A stretch of 64,000 bases of DNA from Deltaproteobacteria bacterium (GTDB lineage Bacteria; Myxococcota_A; UBA796; CAJQPC01), in the NCBI GenBank assembly GCA_016717595.1, contig JADKFE010000036.1, positions 1-64,000 of the forward strand, given 5' to 3'. Positions 19,001-26,466 of the stretch are shown here, piece by piece; position 1 is the stretch's first letter, and each line of letters starts with the position of its first letter. The translations under genes and the position numbers were made by a program. The notes under the pieces are model-generated. The model saw only the letters and a program-made list of their open reading frames with translations. It ran no database searches and was not told the DNA's origin.

Positions 19001-19433
19001 GGATGACCACGGCGAGACCGTCACGCATGAGGTTGAGCACCTCAACGGCGCCCTCGACACGCAAGACCTCACGGTCAAAGTCTCGCATCGAGAACACACC
19101 GGCGGCGTAGTCGTAGCCGAACCACGAGTGGTCGAGGCCAAGGGTAAAGTAGGCGTGGGCTCGGGCCCGGCTGTCTTGGGTCTCGGCAGGGGGCTGGAGG
19201 AAGACGAGGCGCTCACCGTCCCCGAGCGCGTGGACGGACGCGTGGGGGTGCTGCAGGAGCCGCGGCTGCAGGGGCTCGCTGCCCTCCAGGGGGGCGCCCT
19301 CACGGTCGAGGCGCACCCACGGGGTCCAGGGCGCGTGCTGGAGCCGGTGAATGAGCGCCCGTTGAGCGTCAACCTCTCGCTCTAGCCACAGGCCATCTGG
19401 AGGTTTGGCGGGGACGGCTCTTGAGAACTGCAT
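16026..19433 (-). CDS. Soluble multi-PAS/GAF hybrid histidine kinase with C-terminal receiver
   Basis: About 1135 residues from the ATG at 19433 (AGGAGA lies seven bases before it; the frame is open to 19493). No membrane helix. In order: PAS (about 95-220), PAS (about 230-345), GAF (about 360-500), PAS (about 515-640), PAS (about 650-765), HisKA with histidine in GGFAHNFNNLLS (about 793), HATPase (HLISNALDAMPNGG, DTGKGMD, GTGLGLSVVYGI) and a receiver (VLLVEDNEDLR, phospho-Asp in LLITDVVMPDMNG, Lys in FLRKPF). The AHNFNN type of H-box and terminal receiver match NtrB-like cytoplasmic hybrid kinases. Between 18872 and 18910 the first PAC motif is read out of frame: the neighbouring frame gives the expected ELRWREVRAEV, bounded by a missing and an extra base. 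It lies tail to tail with the other hybrid kinase locus. Confidence 0.87.
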   Translation of the reverse strand: MQFSRAVPAKPPDGLWLEREVDAQRALIHRLQHAPWTPWVRLDREGAPLEGSEPLQPRLLQHPHASVHALGDGERLVFLQPPAETQDSRARAHAYFTLGLDHSWFGYDYAAGVFSMRDFDREVLRVEGAVEVLNLMRDGLAVVIPEDRERSWRAIERGFIERQPYRVQCRVIKSTGSCAGGRCGRRFHLDAHGQPSSLLGLIVDVTDLKDTGRLLSLARAALDSASELMFTFSVDGRLLDVNQRARDRLGLDLEPPGARRVEAICPALDARRWQEALGDTHRGQTLERRAQLTRHDGERVEVELTLRRVSLYGEEVMLLSAIDLTRRLEAERRRAERELLEQLSARVAKRVARADTEELERVLEACLADLTATLGCAQACLYDADQPNNRCVRRLYWWREGEDTIGLAGHIPLAPMLCEGGSSSALYLDGGALWDNPPLHRLLPKDRCALVMPLVDAQGVIGLLTLVSAANTAVPAPTLGDDPSMTLIVDVLARALHRLNVAQQRQAQERATLELIERLNCTMYRCRADDDWTLELIGPTCEELLGYSEQSLLDTTGPSFRSLFHPDDQGRVCEEVRAQLRVSQHFVAEMRVFTRDGQERWMWTHGRSLRDAAGRLIALEGYLFDTDQQKRAERERDELFLLSPDLLAIVDMETTLQRYNPAWSASLWYTDAELLRLRLSTLIHPDDLPVFELVRQQTTVDSQFFHVETRVRRKDNDWRWISWSGSVRTTEGRVFVVGRDVTDLKSAALERQQIEARLTTMQRLEALGVMAGGFAHNFNNLLSTILGASELLRRKTASVSGTELELDRIAAAAHRGATLANQVLTFGRRRVADARPIDLNELVQDSLNVLQRVMPVDVRVVRSFTASQAVLGEPALLEQALVHLISNALDAMPNGGELRVSTETIIPSAIDLRQLGLQPGEFTELRVEDTGKGMDEKTLTQIFDPFFTTKSPGEGTGLGLSVVYGIAEGHGGAVLAHSSPSSGTMVRLLLPAASGSNAANAQPQDAPTEDEAPRGRRVLLVEDNEDLRELIVDILSLESYETEAALTASDALTALRDNPHRADLLITDVVMPDMNGVELARQARLTRPSLRVLFISGYAWNELIDRRHLSPNEHFLRKPFTPNQLLEAARRVLGE

Positions 19434-19459
19434 GCGGGTCTCCTCATCTCTCTTAAGGC

Positions 19460-19465
19460 ATTCTA
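19460..19465 (-). promoter_or_regulatory. Candidate -10 box (TAGAAT) of the PAS/GAF kinase gene
   Basis: TAGAAT on the minus strand lies 27 bases upstream of the ATG at 19433. The same hexamer followed by GC also occurs 36 bases ahead of the gene starting at 33821 (33862-33857). No good -35 was found at the usual spacing. Confidence 0.28.
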
Positions 19466-19606
19466 GCAGCCCAAAGGATGAAGAAGACGACAATACTCAC
19501 CTTGTTGATCTACGAAGCAACAGGTGTTGCCCGCGCCCGTCGGGCCATCTGCGAGATCACCAAGCTGGGCGATCACCGACCGACGGGCCAAGCCCACGAC
19601 CGCCGC

Positions 19607-20635
19607 TCAGCTCGGCGGGGTGAGGGGCCGCGCGCAGCGAAAGCCCAGGCCGTTGCTCGACGCCCAATCGGGCTCGACATACCGCGTGAAGACCTGGATG
19701 GCGGCGTACCCCGTCGCGAAGTTTCCGCCTCGGCTCACCCGCGCGAGGCTAGGCTGATCCGCGGGATAGCCATCCCATCCTTGGTCGGGGCCGTCGGGGT
19801 CGACGTTGGTGGAGGTCTCGTAGTATTGGGGCTGATACCAGTCCGCGACCCACTCGGCGACGTTGCCCGCCATGTCCAACACACCGAACGGTGAGGCGCC
19901 GTCGGGGTAACTTCCGACCGCGACGGTGTCGTTCACGCAGGGCTCAACGGTGTTCGCGCCTTCCCCTTCCCAGGTGGGCCGAACGTTCGCTTGTGAACAG
20001 TCGGGCACCTCGTCTCCCCAAGGAAAGCTGCGCTGATCGGTGTCGCCCCGCGCGGCCTTCTCCCACTGCGCCTCGGTGGGCAAGGTCTTGCCGTTGTCTG
20101 CGCAGTAGGTCAGCGCGCTCCAATAATACACCTCGACGACGGGGTGATCATCGTAGCCGTCTAACACATTGAACGATCCATCCTCGGCGCGTTCGATACG
20201 CTCTGGGACGTGGTCATCAATGTCATCGAAGTCGTAGATCGTCTGACCGTCATCGGTGACGTTGTCGAAGCCCCGGGCGGCGCGCTCCTCCAAGAGCGTG
20301 ACGAGCTGCCGGTTGGTGACCTCAAACCGGTCAACGCAGTAGGGGCTGAGCTCGATCTCACGCGCGGGCTGGGTGTCGGCGTTCTCTCCGCCGCCGCGCC
20401 AGAACGTGCCGGGGCGCACATACCGCTCGGTCTCTGGCGTCACCGAGGCCTCGCTGTCGTCACAGTCGGCGAGGGTTGGGTCATCCGTCGTCCACCAGGC
20501 GGGGAAGCCGTCGCCGTCTTCATCGACGACGGCCACGGGCCCAGAGTCCCCGGAGGGGGAGTCATCGGGGGGCGCCGTCTCGTTCGGGGACACATCGGGT
20601 TTACAGGCCATCATGGCCAACACCCACGGAATCAT
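19607..20635 (-). CDS. Formylglycine-generating-enzyme (SUMF1)-like lipoprotein with an N-terminal MopE-type motif
   Basis: 342 residues. The start IPWVLAMMAC is a lipoprotein signal with lipid-acceptor Cys11. Residues 36-70 hold one Asp-rich MopE-like unit (DEDGDGFPAWW ... LADCDD). From about 75 to the end the FGE-sulfatase fold is clear: PGTFWRGGG, YCVDRFEVTNRQ, LPTEAQWEKAARG, FPWGD, FGVLDMAGNVAEWVADW, VSRGGNF and the closing LGFRCAR. True formylglycine-generating enzymes need two cysteines near the C-terminus; only the Cys of GFRCAR is visible, so many such proteins are binding rather than catalytic, as is probably the case here. It should be attached to a membrane on the outside. AGGAGT precedes the ATG. 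It lies 30 bp downstream of the sigma factor gene on the same strand. Confidence 0.83.
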   Translation of the reverse strand: MIPWVLAMMACKPDVSPNETAPPDDSPSGDSGPVAVVDEDGDGFPAWWTTDDPTLADCDDSEASVTPETERYVRPGTFWRGGGENADTQPAREIELSPYCVDRFEVTNRQLVTLLEERAARGFDNVTDDGQTIYDFDDIDDHVPERIERAEDGSFNVLDGYDDHPVVEVYYWSALTYCADNGKTLPTEAQWEKAARGDTDQRSFPWGDEVPDCSQANVRPTWEGEGANTVEPCVNDTVAVGSYPDGASPFGVLDMAGNVAEWVADWYQPQYYETSTNVDPDGPDQGWDGYPADQPSLARVSRGGNFATGYAAIQVFTRYVEPDWASSNGLGFRCARPLTPPS

Positions 20636-20665
20636 CTTGACTCCTGGCGGTCGTCCCCGCGTGGC

Positions 20666-21795
20666 TCAGAGGGTGATGTCAGCGACCGGGGCGACGCCCT
20701 CACGAATTCGTGCGTGCTCCCGCAGGCGCAAGAGCGCCTCACGCTCGATCTGGCGCACACGCTCTCGGGAGAGGCTCATGCCGCGGCCCACCTCGGAGAG
20801 TGTGCGGAACTCGCTGTCTTCTAAGCCGTAGCGCCGGGCCAAGACGTAGCGGTGGCGCTCGCTGAGCACCTCCTCAAAGGCCACCTGCATCCGGCGGATC
20901 TCTTGATCGCGGATCGCGGCGTCTTCAGGCACATCGACGCTGTCGTCCTCTAAGAACTGCTCCAGCGTACGAGAGCGTGGACCCTCGTCGACGGGCTGAT
21001 CGAGGGAGACCGTGCCGCCTTGGGACAGCAAAAACTCAGCGCGCTCGACGTCGAGGCCGACCTCATTCGCGAGGTCGGAGACGCTGTAGTCTGCGCCTAA
21101 GGACTCAAACCGCTTGATGGCTTTGCGCAGGTTGCGGGTCTGTTCGACCGCGCAGCCCGGCAGGCGCACGGGGCGGCCGGTGTGGTCGATGGCGCGGGTC
21201 ATCTGGGCGCGCACCCACCAGCGGGCGTAGGTGGAGAAGCGGATGTCGCGGTCGGGGTCGAACCGTTTGGCGGCGCGAAGCAGGCCGATGTAGCCCTCTT
21301 GAATGAGGTCGGCCTCGTCCAAGAACGGCCCCGCGAGCTTGCGGGCCTCGCCGTGGGCGATGCGGCGACCGGACATCGCGAGGCGCCAACGAAGGGCCTC
21401 GGCCTCGGCCCAGGCCTGCTTGGCCTCGGCGGAGGCGGCGCGCAGCGGCGGCTCGACGCGGGAGGTCTCCCAGGCGACCTCGACGGCGCGCTCGAGACGG
21501 TCCACCTTCGCGGCGCGGGTGCGCTCCGCACGTTTGGAGGTGCGGGAGAGGATGGCCTCAGCGCACGGGATGCCCTTGAGCGCGAGACGAGCGCGGTCCT
21601 CGGCGGCGTGAATCTGACGGGCGAGCGTCTTCTCTTGTTTCGCGGTGAGGCGCTCGCTGTGGTTCTTGCCAGAAGAGAAGGAGTTGATAGATGCCTCCTT
21701 GGCCGGGTAGCCCGCCAGCGTGGCGAGGAGCGGGGCGAGAAAGTCTTCGAGAGCCAGAGTGAATGAAGACTTCAGAAGTCGATACGATGAACCAT
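20666..21795 (-). CDS. Sigma-70 family RNA polymerase sigma factor; N-terminus probably frameshifted
   Basis: The recognisable parts are region 1.2 (RLTAKQEKTLARQI), region 2 with DLIQEGYIGLLRAAKRFDP and FSTYARWWVRAQM, region 3 and region 4.2 (SLSRERVRQIEREALLRL). The only standard start in the main frame is a GTG at 21505, but this frame is open and protein-like back to about 21830 and carries region 1.2 at about 21640, so starting at 21505 would remove a conserved segment. An ATG at 21795 with AAGG upstream begins in another frame and hits TGA after seven codons (21774-21772); one lost or gained base there would join it to the main frame. The full protein would be about 375 residues, a group 2/3 factor rather than the main housekeeping one. 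Regulon unknown. Confidence 0.8.
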
Positions 21796-21890
21796 GAGAC
21801 CTTGTTTCGTCCCCCCCTTGATTCGTTCTTTACAAAATGGTTTCGACCGCCGCGCCCGAGGGGCTTGAGCGCGGGGTTCTGGGGCAAGGA

Positions 21891-23630
21891 TCAAGGCTTC
21901 CGGCGGCGCATCGCCAAGGCGAGAAAGCCCGTGAAGAGGAGCAAACGACCACCAGGGAAGCGCAGGCGCGGTGACGACACGCAGGACGAGTCCTCGCACC
22001 CGGCGTCGCCGCCGCAGCCCGTGGAGTCGTCGCAGCCGATGATCGAGCCCAAGTCGCCGCCGCCGTCTCCGCCGCAGCCCAAGGCGTCACAGCCGCTGAT
22101 CTCAAGGGGCGTCACGGCCTCGGTGGACAGCGTCGCGTAGGCCGCCACCCACTGGCCGTCTTCGCTGGCCTGCCAGTCGGCGGCGCCGAGCCCGATGCCT
22201 TGCCAAGAGGGCAGGGCGACGGTGGGCAGGAGGTCCGCGGGCAGCACCGAGCCGATGACCGTGGGCAAGAAGTCGGCCACGCCGGCCGCGTAGCCGGGGC
22301 CGATGAGCTCGGTCCAGGTCTCGGAGAAGGCCAGGGCTTGTTCGTCGATGACCAGCTCCGGGACGAGCGCGCTGTCGGTGATCGGCAAGGCCACGCCGAT
22401 CGAGCCGTCGAGGCCGACCTCACAGATACGCGCCATGCGGTGATCAAGATCTGCGGCGGCGCCGATGCCTAAGCCCGCCACGTCGAGGTAGAGCGGCATC
22501 TCGCCGTCGAAGTGGGAGGTGGGCGGCAGGCGAGGGTCGATCTTGAGCCCGGCGGGCACGTCGTCGGGGAAGAGCGCCTGGAAGTCATCGCCGAAGAGCT
22601 GGCCCAAGAGGCTCGTGCCGAGGCTGGCCCCGGCGAGCTCGTTCACCTCAACACACAAGGCGCCGCCCGCCCAGACGCTCCACAGGAGGGCGTCGGTGAA
22701 GTCTTTGGAGAGCAGGATCGCCGCGTCGTGCTCGATGGCGCCGTCCCACGAGCGGTCGCCGACGCTGGGCCAGCCGCCCATCGTCACCTCAGGGCCGTCA
22801 CCGGCCTCGACACACTCGCTGATGGCGCTGGGGGCGATCTCGGCGCCTAAGCCCAAGAACATGCCGCCCGATGTTAGCTCTAAGGCCGAGGGGAAGAGCG
22901 CGAGATCGACGCTGGCGTCACCCAAGGCCAACGACGTGCTGAGGTTCAGCGAGGCCAGGGCGTCCTCTAAGGGCTCCTCAAGGCTGGGGCCGAGGTCGGA
23001 GAGGGTGGGGCCCAAGAACTCCCAGATGAGGTTGTTGATGAACTCGGGGTCGTTCTCAAGCTGCCAGGCGATGACGTCGCTCATGCCACACTTCGTGGAC
23101 TCGATGAGCGGGTTGTCGATGGGGCTGAGCGTGAGCTCGGGCTCATCCACCGTGACCTCAATCACCCCAGCGTCGTTGAGCGCCATGCCCAGGCCGATGT
23201 GGAGGTCGATGAGGATGGGGTCGTCCGCGGGGATGTCGAGGTCGCAGGTCTCGTTGAAGGTGAGGAACGAGCACTTGCCCGTCACCCGCACCTTCTCCGC
23301 CGTCGCGCTGGCCTCTAGGCCCAGGTACACGTCCAAGCGGCCATCGGAGGGGATGATCTCGCTGCGGGCGACGTTGAGGAAGAGCTCTAGGTTGGTGACC
23401 GTGTAGCTGAGCTTCTGGGTGCTGGAGTCATCGCAGGAGAACTCGCCCTCGACGAGGTCCTCGAGCACGCTCTCGGGCACGAGCTGCCCCACGGCGCCGC
23501 CGAGATTGGAGAAGCCCGCGGCCGTGATCTGCACGGCGGCGGCTTGGGGGAGCGGGTCACCCGCGGTGAGGGTGCCAGCGGCGGCGAGGGGCAGAAACGA
23601 CAGCGAGAGTAGGGTCATGCGCCCCAGCAT
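21891..23630 (-). CDS. Exported BPI/tubular-lipid-binding-like protein with MYXO-CTERM-like tail
   Basis: 579 residues. A signal peptide (MTLLSLSFLPLAAAG) starts a long beta-rich protein with little charge clustering and repeated amphipathic strands (ISTSLALGDASVDLALF-like, LDVYLGLEASATAEKV), the appearance of BPI/LBP-type lipid-binding folds; this fold guess is tentative. Residues about 520-550 are a Gly/Asp/Cys-rich linker (GCGGDGGG, GCGGDAGC). The end is CVSS, a hydrophobic stretch (LLLFTGFLALAM) and RRRKP, again the Cys-helix-Arg layout of a MYXO-CTERM sorting tag, shared with the protein at 9124-11118. The mature protein is probably at the cell surface. It is flanked by the M16 peptidase pair upstream on the same strand. 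A plus-strand open frame at 21763-22140 is its shadow. Confidence 0.65.
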   Translation of the reverse strand: MLGRMTLLSLSFLPLAAAGTLTAGDPLPQAAAVQITAAGFSNLGGAVGQLVPESVLEDLVEGEFSCDDSSTQKLSYTVTNLELFLNVARSEIIPSDGRLDVYLGLEASATAEKVRVTGKCSFLTFNETCDLDIPADDPILIDLHIGLGMALNDAGVIEVTVDEPELTLSPIDNPLIESTKCGMSDVIAWQLENDPEFINNLIWEFLGPTLSDLGPSLEEPLEDALASLNLSTSLALGDASVDLALFPSALELTSGGMFLGLGAEIAPSAISECVEAGDGPEVTMGGWPSVGDRSWDGAIEHDAAILLSKDFTDALLWSVWAGGALCVEVNELAGASLGTSLLGQLFGDDFQALFPDDVPAGLKIDPRLPPTSHFDGEMPLYLDVAGLGIGAAADLDHRMARICEVGLDGSIGVALPITDSALVPELVIDEQALAFSETWTELIGPGYAAGVADFLPTVIGSVLPADLLPTVALPSWQGIGLGAADWQASEDGQWVAAYATLSTEAVTPLEISGCDALGCGGDGGGDLGSIIGCDDSTGCGGDAGCEDSSCVSSPRLRFPGGRLLLFTGFLALAMRRRKP

Positions 23631-23684
23631 AGCCGAGGACGCACCCTCTCGCTCATCTTCTTCAGTTGGCCGACGACGCGCCGT

Positions 23685-25043
23685 TTAGGGCTCGGGCTCG
23701 ACGGTGACCATCGAGAACGCGGCGGGGTCGTAGTGGGCCTTGATGAAGGTGTTGATCTCCTCCGTGCTCAAGGCCGAGGCGCGTTTTGTGGCCTCGACGA
23801 AGAAGCCCGGCGGCAGGCCCAGGGTCAGCTCGGTGAGCGTCGTCGAGAGCAGGTTGGAGGGCGACTGCTGGTCAAAGAGCTCCGAGCCCTGGAGATACCC
23901 GATGGCCTCGATCCGCTCCTGCTCGGTGACGCCGCCCTCATGGAAGGTGGTCAGCACCGCCCGCAGCTTGGCCTCCGTGGTGGCCTTGTTCTCGACCCGG
24001 GTGAAGGTGGAGAGCGAGTACACGCTCGCCGTCGCCCCGCCGCCGCCCCGGGTGTAGGCGCCGTACGTCTCGCCGCCTTCATGGCGCAGAGAGACGTAGA
24101 GCCGCGAGAAGAAGTGCCCGCCGAGCACATGGTTCGCCACCAAAAACGCGGGGTAGTTTGGATCCTCCAGAGTGATCCCGTCGCGCATCAACGCGAAGTA
24201 GATCTGGGTGAGGTTGTCCATGGGCTCGATGAGGCTCGCCGGGCGGTCGGCGCGCAGGGGGAGGTAGGCCGGGGCGAGGTCCGCCGGGGTGACGGTGTTC
24301 ACCGGGGGCAGGAGCGTCGCGGCGATGGCCTCGGCCTCGGCGCGGGTGAGATCCCCAGCGAAGCCGACGCGGCGTCCGGGCAGGCGCAGCGCGGCGTCTC
24401 GGGCGGCGGCGAGGGCCTTCGGGTCGCGCAGCACCTTCTCCGGCTCCACATACGACTGCAGGCGCGGGTCGCCCTCGGTGTAGAGGAGCTGGGCGGTGGT
24501 CTGGGAGAGGCGCCAGTCGGGGTCGGTCTGGCTGCCCTCCCAGCCGATCTTGCGGCCTTGATCCGTACGTTTGAGCTCGGCTTTGTCGTAGCTCGTGTTC
24601 TTGAGCACGTCCTGAACCAAGGCCACCGACGCCTCTAGGTCACGCTTGAGGGCGACGAGCTCTAAGGTGCAGGTGCGGGCCTCGCAGTACACGCTCAGAT
24701 CCGCGGCCAAGGCGTCCGCCCGGGCGCGCAGGGCGCCGTCTGCGTCGTACATCTGGAGCTCCCAGGCCTCGACGCCGTGCTGGGCGTTGAGCCAAGGGGA
24801 GTAGGTGCCCACGGGGATCTCCACGACGAGCACGACCTCGGGCACGCGGTGGTCCTCGACGAGCACGGCCTCGGTGCCTTCAGACACGGTCCAGATCGCC
24901 GGGACGGCCTTGGGCTTGGGCGCGACCTCCTCGGCGGCCGGGGGCGGAGCCTGGTCGTCATAGGCGGGGATGCGGGTGTCTTGGGCGGAGGCGACGCCGC
25001 TCAGCGAGAAGAGCAGGCCAAACGACAGAGACATGGGGCTCAC
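23685..25043 (-). CDS. M16 peptidase-like protein, non-catalytic subunit
   Basis: 452 residues with a signal peptide (LSFGLLFSLSGVASA-QD). The two-lobed M16 pattern is present (LIEPMDNLTQIYFALM, ANHVLGGHFFSRLYVSLRHEGGETYGA is the typical R/Y region of the second lobe), but the zinc-binding HxxEH of the first lobe is replaced by HGVEAWE. It therefore resembles the non-catalytic partner in two-subunit M16B proteases such as those paired in bacterial genomes. The start GTG at 25043 overlaps the stop of the catalytic partner (GTGA) and has AGGAGG five bases before it. The two products probably form a periplasmic heterodimer that degrades peptides. Confidence 0.85.
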   Translation of the reverse strand: MSPMSLSFGLLFSLSGVASAQDTRIPAYDDQAPPPAAEEVAPKPKAVPAIWTVSEGTEAVLVEDHRVPEVVLVVEIPVGTYSPWLNAQHGVEAWELQMYDADGALRARADALAADLSVYCEARTCTLELVALKRDLEASVALVQDVLKNTSYDKAELKRTDQGRKIGWEGSQTDPDWRLSQTTAQLLYTEGDPRLQSYVEPEKVLRDPKALAAARDAALRLPGRRVGFAGDLTRAEAEAIAATLLPPVNTVTPADLAPAYLPLRADRPASLIEPMDNLTQIYFALMRDGITLEDPNYPAFLVANHVLGGHFFSRLYVSLRHEGGETYGAYTRGGGGATASVYSLSTFTRVENKATTEAKLRAVLTTFHEGGVTEQERIEAIGYLQGSELFDQQSPSNLLSTTLTELTLGLPPGFFVEATKRASALSTEEINTFIKAHYDPAAFSMVTVEPEP

Positions 25044-26389
25044 TGGACCTCCTCAGCCTTGGGCTCACCCTTCTTCACGAAGATCTCGACGGGCTCGGCC
25101 TGGACGACGTACTTCAGCCACGCCGCCTGAACCTGCTCCAAGGTCACCTCATCAATCGCCGCGCTGGCGCCGCCCATGGCGAAGGTCTCGTCACCTTGCC
25201 AGGCGTAGGCTTGGCCCAAGGCGTCGGCCTGGGACTCGGCGTAGTACCGGCGCTCTAAGCTCTGCCGCAACAGCCGACGTTTGGCCGTGTCGAGCTTGGC
25301 CTGGGTCATCCACCCGGCCTCTTCAGTGAGGGTGTCGCGGGTCTGGTGCAGGAGCTTGAACGCCCGGCGCTCGCTGCGGAAGGGCAGGTTGATCGAGGCG
25401 AAGGCGAGCACCGAGCCCGAGCGTAGCGTCTCGGCGACGGTCATGGCCTCGATGGCTTTGCTGCGCTCGGTGACGAGCTCCTCGCGGAAGGCGTCGAGCT
25501 CTCCGCCGGCGAGCATCTCGGTCATCACCTTAAACGCCCAATAGTCGGGGTCCCGCATCGTGGGGCCGATGTACATCAGGGCCGCGACCTTGATCGGCGG
25601 GATGTCCTCTTGCAAGAGCACCCGCGAGGGGAAGTCGTGGCTGGCGAGGTCGGGGATGGTCGGCGGCACGAGGCGCTCGCCGCCCAAGGGCCCGAACAGC
25701 TCTTGCACCCGGGCCATGGTCGCCGGGCCGTCTACGGGGCCCGCGATGACGAGGTGCATGTTCGCCGGGTGGTAGTAGCCGTTGTAAAACTTCTGGACCA
25801 AGGCCAGATCCGCGGCGGCGAGGTCCTCTTTGGTGCCCGCGGGCAGATGGCCGTAGGGGTGATCGCCGAAGATCGCGTGAAAGGCCGGGTCGAGCAGGCG
25901 GCTCACCGGGTCGTTCTCTGTGCGCAGGCGCAGCTCCTCGGTGACGATCTTCTTCTCGTTCTCGAGGTTCTCGGCGTCGAGGATGAGGTTTCGCATGCGG
26001 TCGGCCTCAAACACGAGCACCTGGTCGTGCCAGGCTGGGCCGATGGTCGAGATGTACACCGTGTTGTCGAAGGCGGTGTAGGCGTTCTCCGAGCCGCCGT
26101 TCATCGTGTGGTGCCGGGAGTAGGCCTCTTTGTCGTTGTTCGTCGTCTTGCCGAACATGAGGTGCTCAAAGAGGTGCGCGAACCCCGCCTCGGAGTCGGT
26201 CTCATGGGCCGAGCCGACCTGCACCCACATCTGGGTGGCGACGACCGGCAGGGAGGGATCGGAGAGCACGGTGACGTGCAGGCCGTTGGGCAGGGTCTCG
26301 GAGAGCAGCGTCGGCTCGGGGCTCGGCGCGGGCTCTTCAGCGTGCGCTGGGGACCAGGCGAACGCCAGCGGCAGGAGACAGGAGATCAT
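25040..26389 (-). CDS. M16 family zinc metallopeptidase, catalytic subunit
   Basis: 449 residues from the ATG at 26389, chosen for the GGAG five bases ahead and the signal peptide that begins there (LPLAFAWSPAHA-EE). The inverted zinc motif is intact: HLFEHLMF, with the third ligand Glu about 75 residues later in ENEKKIVTEELRLR. Substrate-groove residues (SRHHTMNGGSENAYTAFDNTVY) follow. These periplasmic peptidases cut peptides in a closed chamber formed with a non-catalytic homologue, here the overlapping downstream gene. The C-terminus ends in a Lys/Glu-rich tail. Upstream codons to 26470 are Pro/Arg-rich and not conserved-looking. Confidence 0.9.
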   Translation of the reverse strand: MISCLLPLAFAWSPAHAEEPAPSPEPTLLSETLPNGLHVTVLSDPSLPVVATQMWVQVGSAHETDSEAGFAHLFEHLMFGKTTNNDKEAYSRHHTMNGGSENAYTAFDNTVYISTIGPAWHDQVLVFEADRMRNLILDAENLENEKKIVTEELRLRTENDPVSRLLDPAFHAIFGDHPYGHLPAGTKEDLAAADLALVQKFYNGYYHPANMHLVIAGPVDGPATMARVQELFGPLGGERLVPPTIPDLASHDFPSRVLLQEDIPPIKVAALMYIGPTMRDPDYWAFKVMTEMLAGGELDAFREELVTERSKAIEAMTVAETLRSGSVLAFASINLPFRSERRAFKLLHQTRDTLTEEAGWMTQAKLDTAKRRLLRQSLERRYYAESQADALGQAYAWQGDETFAMGGASAAIDEVTLEQVQAAWLKYVVQAEPVEIFVKKGEPKAEEVQ

Positions 26390-26466
26390 CAAGGCTCCGG
26401 GGTCGGGAGAGCGACGAAGGTAACGCGGGGTGCGCGGGATCGGCGGGGTTGTCAACGGGCCGGGCG

